A stretch of 64,000 nucleotides of DNA from Dipetalonema caudispina. Lineage: Eukaryota > Nematoda > Chromadorea > Rhabditida > Onchocercidae. The notes under the pieces were generated by a model. That model searched no databases. It worked only from the letters and a program-made list of their open reading frames with translations, and was not told the origin of the DNA. The position numbers and the translations under genes were made by a program. Positions 42,168 through 52,212 of the stretch are shown in pieces. The number at the start of each line of letters is the position of its first letter. Position 1 is the stretch's first letter. The DNA lies in NCBI GenBank assembly GCA_013365325.1, contig JABVXV010000106.1:124001-188000 (forward strand), given 5' to 3'.

Positions 42168-42282
42168 GTCTTTGTATAATTAATCATTATCCTTGAAAGT
42201 AGTGGAAATGATTTTTTTTTTTTTTTTGTGAAAAATTATCTTTGTGACTTCTTCCAAGGGTGATGATTAATTATACAAAGAC
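42168..42282. mobile_element. 115-nt MITE-like fold-back with 20-nt perfect terminal inverted repeats
   Basis: Left arm 42168-42187 (GTCTTTGTATAATTAATCAT) and right arm 42263-42282 are exact reverse complements. Similarity continues inward less perfectly (TATCCTTGAAAG against CACCCTTGGAAG) to a T16 run near the centre. The trinucleotide ACT directly precedes the left arm and directly follows the right arm, a possible 3-nt target-site duplication. There is no coding capacity, so it would be a non-autonomous element. Family unknown; a plain palindrome cannot be excluded. Confidence 0.6.
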
Positions 42283-45200
42283 ACTAAACTGAAATCTGAG
42301 AAGCTATCATTTAGCTTTTGTTGGCTTCCTATGTAACAAAATATAGTTTGCAGAATCTGTACAATTTTACAACTCATTAACAGCTCGTACCGTTGATTCC
42401 GTCCTGTTGAAGTAAATGATGTAGAGGGGGTATATTAATACTTAAAAAACAACATACCGAGTGTTTTCCTCAAAACATGATAACATAAATTTGGACTACT
42501 AAATTTTCAATATTTTCGAGAACCTTAAATCATTTTTCGATATCTATCACTTCAACAGTTAACGTTCTCCAAAGAAAGCCTCCACTTGAAAAATGTCTGC
42601 GCAAAGCTTTCGAATGGATCGGATCACAAACCATAAGAAAAATTTGTCTTATGCTAATAAATTTTGCATTTGAGAAGACAAGAGCAAATTAAAAAAAAAA
42701 AAAAAATGCATGTTAGAGAGACCGGGGATACTGACGTTAATACTATCAGCAACAAACATAATAACTTCTCGTCATTTTAAAAACTAGTTATTTCATTTAT
42801 AATTTGCATAATTTTGTCGTCCCAAAAATAATCTTTTTAAAGACTTTTCACAGCAAGAAACAGTTATTTGTATTTGTTAGTCACACAGTAATCGAATATT
42901 TTGATGGTTTAAGCAAGCCTTCCATTAAAATTCTTGTTACAGTCTTCGGAATTAACTTGTGTCTCATTTCTTCAACATCTTCCATGGCCTACACCTCCTT
43001 ATTCCCTACACTATTACAGTCCTAGCCTAATGCTACTTCATTGTAAGTAGCCTACTAGATTACCTAGTGACAAAAGTCAAAGCGCTTACGAATATTATGG
43101 AGTTTCTGGAAAAATGGCTATAATCTACATAAAAGTAAAGTCGAATACAAATTATCTTACCCAAAAGTACTCAGAAATAATTAACTTTCGGACTGTCTGG
43201 TACAAATGGTTATCTGATTAGGAAATTCCAAGTTTCTAGGTCATAACTCCGAAAAATTGATAGGCAAGAAAAAGTGAATGTCTCCTAAAAATTGTTCCGA
43301 TATTCGGGATTCTCCCATTAGTAGGGTAGCATATTGAAAGTATTAGAGATTAATTGGTTTAATAGATGCTTAACTGTTGGCAAGTCATTAAAACGAACAA
43401 TTCAGTATGCATCCCACAGCGAAGGAAACGGAAGAAACATAGACACTTTGCTACTTTTGCTGAAAGCCGCATATTTTGGATGAACCCGCGTCATGGCTAA
43501 TTGCTTTCAAAGCTTTGGCTAGTAACGCTTCTTTGAATAAGGTTTTGGCTAGCTGCTATATAAACTTGAAAGGGTAACTGTCCATGAACTCAAAATAGGC
43601 AGACAACGGAAAATGGATCATCTAACTTCCTCAGAAAATGCGGATTTCCAACATTTGAGTTTGAGATCATCTTATAATAAAAGTTTTGATTTTTGGTTGT
43701 ACTTCAACTCTGAGTGCTTGTTTAAGATTAAGATTCATATTTGGAAATAGTTTCATCTGGAAATATGAAGCACAGATAACCAACCAAACCAAATGAGTGG
43801 AAAAATTAATGGAACTATGGATGCACGCTTGGAATGAAGCCTACCAATTAAAACAAGTCGCTGATGTCGTTGCTTCAATGGATAGTGCTGTAGTAGTGAT
43901 GTGATTGAACCCAACAGCGACAAATGCAAATGCAAATGGGAGACATGGTGCTTACTTACTAGTGACATTGGTCTTGCGATATAGCATTAGAATGGAGAAA
44001 CTGTGTAAACAAACATAAAATTGATTAATCTGACAGAGAAATTTCCATATGGTCAGTTGATGATCAAATAGATATCAGCATATGGTTTACATAAGGAAGA
44101 GTCGGAAAATTCAAAGTAAATCCTGGAAAGTATATTGACCTCCGAATATCTGGTTTCTTGTGGACAATGGTATAAAAACTTCCTTTGCATTTGATAATGA
44201 AACCACTGGAGTACAGGAGGGAATTAGATGAAGACATTTCGATCACATGCTTATGTAGTACTTTAACTACGAACAGATGCATTGTGGCGAATGTTCCTGA
44301 AAAAGCGATGAAAGTATTTTGTGGGAAGAATGAAGTGGAGAGCACCAAGGAAAGTGACACAAAAAACTCCGAATAGCGTATTGTCCCCTATTCTTTCTTC
44401 ATGCCTCCTCAATTGACAAATTACCCGTCATCGTCAGCCAACCCCTCGTTAATTCCTCGTCGCGCTTCATAACATATTGTTTGAGTGCTATGGGACACAT
44501 AGAATCTTCAGGAAGATTACTTCAAGTGAGCAGAAGGGATGCTCACAGCTGATCAAGGAAAAACATCGGAAACTTTTTAATCTTTTTTTGGATAGACCGA
44601 TTTTCGTTTAAGGAGAAAAAAAGATGGTAAAGTAAATCTCATAGTTCTCAAGTTACCACTCTTAATTGTGATTTCTGCCAAAAAGCACAAAATTGCCAAT
44701 AAACTTAACGCTTAAAAGTACATCATTTCTTCTTATTTCTTTGGATATGAAAAATTTGCCGCTTTTACAGCTGTCAGTTTTTAACAAATGTTGTGGAATA
44801 AAGGATATTCGGTAATTTAACCAGAGGCTAATAAACGTTGTTGAATATATCAGAAGGAACACTTGAAAGAGTATAGTGTAATGACAGTAGTAGCCGTAAT
44901 GACGAATGAGCGATGGTACTGTGTTGCTTGGGGTAAAAGAAGGAACAATTATCCAAATTACAAAATTATTCCACAATTTATCAATTGAAACGAATATCTT
45001 GATCCGCATGATCTTATAAAACTATGGGATTTAAATTCCTTGAAGTCGGATTTCCAAAAACCAGTTATCAAAGACATTTTCCTTTGGATTTCTCAAAGAA
45101 ATGTAATTCGAAATGAGTAAGTTAGGATGTGGACAAAAGTGAAAGAAATAATGTTTGCAGAAGCTGAAGTTTTTGTACATCACAAAAGCTTTCATTTTTT

Positions 45201-48200
45201 TGAGGGGGAGGAAAAGGAAGAGAGTAATTCATTACAAAAATAAAATTACGATTTCATTTTGGAGCTTTAAATTGAAATTAGTCATCAAACTTCGTGACTT
45301 TTAACTTTTAATAGCTAATTTTTGCTTACTTCTTAATGTGAAACTTTGTGCAATGCAGTCGCACATACACAACAGTCTCACCATAAATTTCAGTGAATAA
45401 ATAATTTTCAGATTGAATTACTGTATATTTTATTCCATTATATTTATCACGACATTACCTATTGTTTACCAAAAGTTATCAGCTTTAAACAAACAGCTGT
45501 ATTGTGATTGTGCTTATGAATATCATCGGTCAAAATATATGCTAATTCTCATTAGGTGTTCGCAATTCACGTCCCAAGTCATTGACATAATTTTATTCTC
45601 ATATTGCATTTGTCCAAAGATGGTCTTATATCTTTCAGCAACCGTTTCTCATCAACTTAAATGGATCACGTTAGTTGTTTGTGTAACCTATGTCAGTTAA
45701 ATGAAAGATTACAAACAACGACGCTATTTGTTTTGAGGGTAAGGACTCTATAGATAGAGATATGAATAAACACTAGAAATTGAAGTAATCAGAAATGATA
45801 CAAATTGGTTATCACTCTTTCCGGAATGCGGTTCCACAATTGTAAGTGATGTATTCATTTATTTATACGTGTTGGTCTTTGGTCTAACATAGAATAAATC
45901 TTGAATGATGAAGTTCGTGAAAAAATTTACTGAAACTATATTTTTTCGGCGAGAATACAAATAAATTATTTTTAATTTTAGAATTCAAAGGGTTTAAAAA
46001 TTATATTATAAATAACGTTGCGGACAGTTTCTAAAATATTTTAGAACAGTGACAAAGCAAAGATCTACTGATAATATTCTTGTGTTAGAAGGAATTTCAG
46101 AGCTCAGTAAAACACTGAAATTAACCATTTACTCTACCTGAATACCAAATCTATTTCGCAATACGCGCATAGCAAATAAAATTCGAACTATCATCCTTAA
46201 TTCATGCGAAAATAGTTGAAGAAAAAATTCTTTTAAACTAAATTTACAACTTAGTATAATGGTTGTTATTCTAGTATTACATAGTATTTAATGAAAATTA
46301 TTAAAATAAATGAAGCTGAAACTGAAAATAGTGAAAAATAAATAAATCTGTGAAGGATAATGACAAAACTGGCAAGAAAAAGTCGCTAATTTGAATCATC
46401 TTTTCTCGTATTTCTAGCGGTCTTCTTATAGAGTAGGGAATAGATAACAAAATGGGAAAAGTACAAACAGAAAGGATCAGTAGAATCAGCCGGGATCGGA
46501 TGAGCAGAACAACTTGATAAGAAAGGTATGAATGACACAGTCTCATCCAACTTTCAGGAGCACACAGTAATTTGGATGGATGAAATTATCGATCGAATAA
46601 TTATTATACGCCGTTGGTTTGTTAAAACTGTTTCTAACTGATCGTCTGATATTCCTCGGTACAGCAATCGAGTTGTTTGCTTCAGATTTCATTAATATTT
46701 TTGTAAAATTCCCAACAAAATTACTATATTAAATAATGCGTATTTTTTTTTTTTTCTAGAAAATAAACCTGGAAAAAAACATTAGATGGAAAAAATGGAG
46801 TTGCTAATGAGTGGAATTGAAATAAATGTTCTGTGATGACTGCGGATGTAAAGGTTTATGTTTTGGTTGCCAGGGAGCGAAATTACATTGAGGAAGAAAT
46901 AAGCGAGCGATTTAACAAACCTGTTGAAATTTTCTGAAATTCCATTTTAAAAAGGAACACTGTTGTCATTGAAAGACAAAATATGCCCAACAAATAAATT
47001 ATTTCTTGAAGATTTCTCCTGTACTAAATTTTGAATGTAGAATATATTGCACAGCTTCGTGTTTTGCTTTTCCAATTTTCTAGATCATTTTTCGAACTAT
47101 CGGCACTGATGAAGCTAGCGACCTAGCGATACGTATGACCAACAAGTATCACTGTCAGAGGGTCATACGTGTTTCAAATTTTGTTGAAATGAAAAGATGC
47201 TTTTTCGGTAACTTTCCCGGGAAATGTATCTGAAAGAAAAGAATTATTAAAATTAATGTTTACATATAAGCTTAACAGCATCAAGGCATTTAAAAACGGT
47301 CCGATATTGATAGTCCATCTGATGAAATTTTTGCTATCAGCTGCTTCGCCACTACTTAGAGCTTTCTTTCTTTACAGATTTACTTATATGTAACATCTGA
47401 GCACTTCATTTGAAAGGAGAATAGGTAGTGTTAGATTGCAGCTTGCGCAACAGGCGATACTGGTAGGTTTGGTGGCAACAGGAATCTTCTTATCAAGATC
47501 AAGATTATGATCACCGCGATTATGCAAACTTATTGCAAAATTTTTCGATAAAAAAAGTTTGCTTAAAAGTCAATCCTCCATTTAAACCTAGTTGCATTAT
47601 ATATTGCCGTCGAATTTAACAATTCTATGTGAATTTGAATTTTTAGTTTCAACACTTCCTGTTGTGTAGGTCTAGACCAGAAAATGACTTTTCGAAATGA
47701 ATGTTTTATGTCTTCAGTAAGTTGTCATGGAATAATTAGTAAAAATTATGGAGTGAAAACTGACAGAAAAAAAAAATGTGCAGGAAGTAAATGCTAGCAA
47801 TAACTTCTTGTAAACGGCTATGAAGGTAATGTTATTTTAATTCAGATAATTGAAATACGCAACGAAATATTCAATTTGATTGCATTACAAATTGAACTGA
47901 GCAATTGCACAAATAGTCAATTACTTTTCAGTCTTTTAAATTCGCCTTTCTAAACTTCGAATGAGATTATATTAAACAGATTTAATTTTGTTTAAATTTT
48001 GGTTTAATCTTCGAGACCTGACATTTCATTTTTTGATCGTTTTGTTGTTACCGGTAGCTCTTCTTTTTCGTTTATTTTGCTAGAGCTAAAGCAACAAATA
48101 ATTCTTGGAAAATTTTTGAGTTAAATAGAATGCTCCCAAATGTTCGGGTAAGTTAAAGCATTTGTTTTGGAATTTCAGAAATTTCTGTCAAACATACTTT

Positions 48201-48752
48201 AGGATTCAAAACACGGAATATTATTATTCCTACATCTCTGTATTTTTCCTTCTTGCAATCAATAATTCATACTTCCCTGAAATAATTTCAAGTTGTAAAA
48301 TTCCAGCATGCCATTTAATTCCCTTATCTAATCACATCCTTATCTGAATCTCATCAATCTATTGTTGATGTCGTTTTTTTCTCCATCTTAATGATGTGAC
48401 ATCTTCAACAATTCCGTATTATACTCTAACATCTACATCATTTCATTCTAACTGTTGGCAAAAATATTTATCAGTTCTTTTTAACTACTGCATTGAAGTA
48501 TTTTTCCATGTTCATTATTACTCCCCGCTACTTACATCCAGATAACAAAAATAGAGCTTGAAAATTCACAGAAAAATTTTCACTTTCATAATTTTGTTTC
48601 CATTAAGAAACCTAACGCATTCTGGTTCCTTCTGGAAATTTTCTTTTCGGAAAGTTATGAACTAAATGCTTGCATGCAGTTGAAAAAAAGCAAGAACTCA
48701 AGATTTGAGTGGATATCATTTACACTAATACAAATAATTGCATTTTTTTCAG

Positions 48753-50770
48753 GATCAGAATTGTTCAAAGTACTCCAGATAACTTTTATAACAGTTACTA
48801 GTTTACATTCAACTTACAGTGCCTGGGATTCACTGATAATTCAAAGAGGGAATTAATTCTCGCAGCATGCAAAACAAGTCTTCGTCGCGGGCATGTTTTG
48901 AATTCTGATTACCATCGACTGCATTCTAATCAAGTAACAAATTATTACGATTTTGATTTCTGTATTGACATCGGTGATCGTGATTTCTCATTAAGCTAGT
49001 GATATTGAAACTGACTAATCATTCATCCAGAAATTTGGTTTACTTCCTTCTAATCAAGGCAGACATGTCAACTGCTATTACCCCTATAACTTTAATATTT
49101 TTGTCAGGGCGGTAAAATCCACAATGCGTTAGTAGAAGCAGGGTTGAAACGAAAAGTTCGTTTGTCCCTCCCACAAAACACAGCTGACAAATAAAGCTAA
49201 AATAAAATTTTTATCTATCCATTAAGAGTCATTCAATTTCCAAAAAAACTGATAGCAAATACAAAAAGAAGAAAAAATTCTTACGTTGATATGTACGGTT
49301 TAAGCGCCAAATTTTAAGATATTATTAACAGACGCAGTTTAAACCTTGAACATTCGCTTGGTGGTGGTAGAATGGATACAAAATTTATCATAAGCAATTC
49401 TAAACACTTCTATCTCGGCTCAGCAATATCTTGGCTGACAATCACCTAAGTACTGTTCTTTGGAAAATACTTTCTTGTAGAGATAACAGAAAATGCAAAC
49501 TAATCGCAATGAAGGATTGATATATTTTTCCTTACTTCACTAATTTAGTTTTTTTGTCATTTAAAATGATGCTGTTTGAATCATTTTCGACAATTCAATA
49601 TTAATTTGTGTGCTATTTGTTTTTTAAGGAGCTTAAACTGGGAGTTGTCAAATATATTCGAGAAATATTGGGAGTCAGCAACAAGTATGGAAGAGGTGAT
49701 CTCGAAAATTTGAGAAAATATCCAGAAACGAATTAGAGAATTGTAATTTATAACCAGCAGCTTCTGCTTTCAATTTCTAATAAACATGCTCTCGTTGATG
49801 TTTATATGCTGTAAATTACAATATAAAATGCTTAATATTGAGTTTTTGATAAGCCTCGTAAGACTCAAACTTTTTGAGTTTAAAATATAAAAGAGAGTAA
49901 GGGAATCATTTGAAGTTAAGGTGAAATTAGAGAAGATGAAGGCACTGGTATATCTGAAGTATTTAAGGGCATCACCGTGCTCGCTAAATGATCCTGGAAG
50001 AGATTGGGATTTTTTCGCAATATTGGATGCTGTTGAAAAGGCAAAAAAATTTTTGTTCATTGAAATGATGGACTATTTTCCGATGTTTGTTTACGATCTA
50101 CTGAAAAGATTAACATATGACAGAAATAAATCGTTTGCCAGAAGTTATTTTTTTGAATTCAACTCATTTATACATTTTTGCACTCAAATAATCGGTATCG
50201 TTTTTGAGATACTGGCCTATCATTGATAATTCTATTCGGAGAGCAATATTACGAGGTGTTGAAGTCAAAATTCTCACTGCAGCGATACACTCCCTCGAAT
50301 ACAGTGTAAGATTATTGCTTCGTTCATTGGAGACATTGAACAGAATTAATGATAGCAGCATAGAAGTGGTTTGTTTCTCTATGAATCACTTATAATTTCT
50401 ATTCAAAACCAAATCTTTAATCAACAGTACGTACTGTTTTTTTATCTGTAATGAAGAGAAAAGATTTAGCACTTCAGTAGAATGTGTAGGAATGAAGTTC
50501 TCACTTATCTTTCAGAAAATTTTCAAAGTCCCAACTGATTTTGACATGCAACACATTATGATACGCGAACGGCGAATACACACGAAATTCCTTGTTACAG
50601 ACATTACTGGTACCATAGGTTTGTTTCGGTCTGTGTTGGTTTGAATATCACGATTGATAAGTTTCGTATTTCACTTGGGACCCGTAACAATGGTTCTTGG
50701 ACATCTAACAGTGCATTACAGAAAAATCAAACTGGTCTGGAGATTTTGATGGAAACACAATGTTTTCATA
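48753..50770 (+). pseudogene. Decayed phospholipase D3/D4-like (PLD family) gene
   Basis: PLD3/PLD4-type proteins are membrane-anchored lysosomal 5'-3' exonucleases with two HKD motifs. Remnant exons lie in the family order. (a) 48753-48865: IVQSTPDNFYNS, then in another frame LHSTYSAWDSLI. (b) 49109-49197: IHNALVEAGLKRKVRLSLPQ. (c) 49358-49449: LGGGRMDTKFIISN, HFYLGSAISWL, then a stop. (d) 49628-49700: KELKLGVV, then frame-shifted LSNIFEKYWES. (e) 49921-50080: YLRASPCSLNDPGRDWDFF, MMDYFPMF. (f) 50209-50370: YWPIIDNSIRRAILRGVEVK. (g) 50515-50618: KIFKVPTDFDM, second motif IHTKFLVTD. (h) about 50724-50770: SNWSGDF. Damage: first HKD reads D-T-K...N instead of H-x-K...D, in-frame stops (e.g. 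48900, 49447), a frameshift and loss of about ten residues in (d), and no intact N-terminus. Retained introns exclude a processed copy. A possible tail exon, SLAEIIEKYAQSH, lies at 51301-51342. Confidence 0.82.
50209..50618 (+). other. Best-preserved part of the PLD relic, including intact HKD2
   Basis: Two exons, 50209-50370 and 50515-50618, join in phase 0 (GTTTGT donor, CTTATCTTTCAG acceptor) to read ...SSIEV-KIFKVPTDFD... and reach IHTKFLVTD, with His, Lys and Asp all present. The next exon (SNWSGDF) joins in phase 1. The upstream junction to the 49921 exon does not keep frame with the splice sites I can see. So this part is either the most recently decayed portion or a fragment still under some constraint. 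Confidence 0.65.
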
Positions 50771-51779
50771 ATTAGTTTTAAGCTCAACTTTTCACTAAAT
50801 AATTGTTCAGAAGTTACTGTGAGGCGGAAAAAGATCCTTCACTTCTAGCAGTATAATATTTTCTAGTGTTTATTTCCCCTCAAACGTCTTAAATCCTAGT
50901 TTTCTTGTCTGTGTTGTCTTTAAGATCAGAATATTCGAATTTCATTTTTTGAAACATAAGATGAAAGAACAGTAAACATCATTCAAAATATTAACAATAC
51001 TTTGCATAACGTTTATAAATCCAAATCCCATCTTAAAAAGGTTTTTCAGTATGAAATATTTTTTTGGCATATTGACTGCTAAGAAAGTAAAAACTACGTT
51101 GTAAAATCTACTTCTCAGTAGATTTTAGCGATGGAAAAACAAAAGTGATATAAATTTAAAAAATTTATGACATTAATTACTAAGCAGCAAATGAAAAATG
51201 GTGTCAGTGTGTACAATAAATACCTTATAAAGTCGAAACAGTGTGTTGTTCCTTACACCTCTTAACAGAAATGGTAGCATGATTAATATTTGTAATTTCA
51301 GAGCCTAGCAGAAATTATTGAAAAATATGCCCAGAGCCATTGAACTTTAATCTCAGAATAAAACTGTTCCGAAATTAAATAATAATAATTGTGGTGAAGG
51401 AACGGACGATAAACTTATTTCTGATAAATTCGTTATACCTCAACATCACAATTTTTTCTCGATTGGCCTACACTTATTGACGCAGAACTCCATCTTTAAC
51501 GCTATGAAGCATGTCGATTCAGCTTTAAAGACTACAGTGCAATCAAGTATCGTGTAAATTCACTATCAGTTCAAGGCATATACAATTGTTTAAGCTAGTA
51601 AGTCTTTTAAGCTAATTCCATTAATCCGCAAAACTTTGGCTTTAGAAAATTTCTTATGTCATAAATATATTTCAGAGTATACAGATTTGATACTTGTTAC
51701 CCAGCTACTGGTAAATGTTGAGTGCATGAATCATCAATGTCAAGATTTCATTTCAGTTGCCTGATAAAAAAATTATTAG
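50771..51779. other. Spacer after the PLD relic
   Basis: AT-rich. It includes a strong acceptor followed by a 13-codon open tail (51301-51342) that could be the last PLD exon, and a stretch at 51466-51505 whose DWPTLIDAELHL faintly resembles the PLD C-terminus but has no acceptor. Otherwise nothing is recognised. Confidence 0.35.
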
Positions 51780-52212
51780 AAGGTGAACCCGGATTTAGAA
51801 TTGGACTTCTCGACTACAATTTAATGCTTTGACATCAAATTACCCATCTCTTACTCTCAACGATTTTTATCATTTATAAAATGCTTCTTAATCATAACAA
51901 ATAACAGTAGTAATAAAAGCATTTCGAAGTTGATTCGAACTTCCAAAGTTCCTTATTTAAGTGTCGGCAGGCGAGTAGTTTATTTTTTGAAGTATTTTGA
52001 ACAGGGAATAAATTTCGCAAGACAAATTTCTTCAAAAATCATTTGGTAGATAACATTTCAAATAATAATTGCAGTACAATTCCCAAAAATTATCTGCATT
52101 TGTTATGATTCAGAAGTATTTTGTATATGATAAAAATCATTGAGAGTAAGAGATGTAATTCGATGGCAAAGCATTAAATTGAGAAGTCCAGTTCTAAATC
52201 CGGATGCTCCTT
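51780..52212. repeat. Long imperfect inverted repeat, arms about 120 nt
   Basis: Left arm 51780-51902 and right arm 52098-52212 are reverse complements with roughly 80-90% identity by eye and a few small indels; about 195 nt separates them. Matching blocks are: CCGGATTTAGAA (51789) with TTCTAAATCCGG (52192); TCTCTTACTCTC (51847) with GAGAGTAAGAGA (52142); and ATCATAACAAAT (51891) with ATTTGTTATGAT (52098). Weaker similarity may extend outward towards 51754 and 52235. It has no coding capacity. It is consistent with a fold-back (MITE-type) element or an inverted local duplication; transcription would give a long hairpin RNA. Confidence 0.8.

Larger units (their letters stand above)
38927..48740. 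other. Gene-poor region upstream of the exchanger
   Basis: About 9.8 kb without a supported gene. Composition is uneven: about 39.2-39.3 kb and 40.6-41.9 kb look less AT-rich than their surroundings. Open stretches of 60-115 codons (39445-39678, 41354-41569, 44185-44376, 44662-45009, 45413-45700) show no motif or splice structure I trust. It also holds poly-T runs near 40304-40326 and 42212-42227, the microsatellite at 40520 and the fold-back at 42168. Confidence 0.45.

Noticed and set aside
44185..44376. 63-codon plus ORF (MHLIMKPLEYRRELDED...)
   Set aside because: Looks mildly coding by composition, but no upstream or downstream exon in phase and no recognisable family.
44662..45009. 115-codon minus-strand ORF
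   Set aside because: Hydrophobic and irregular, no family resemblance, no acceptor/donor signals or neighbouring exons in phase.
49770..50060. 96-codon minus ORF over the PLD relic
   Set aside because: It is the antisense shadow of the open PLD exon at 49921-50080, whose plus-strand translation matches a known family.
51466..51510. C-terminal PLD exon reading LDWPTLIDAELHL
   Set aside because: Resembles the family's RDW-S-PY tail only loosely, and the frame is closed upstream with no AG acceptor available.
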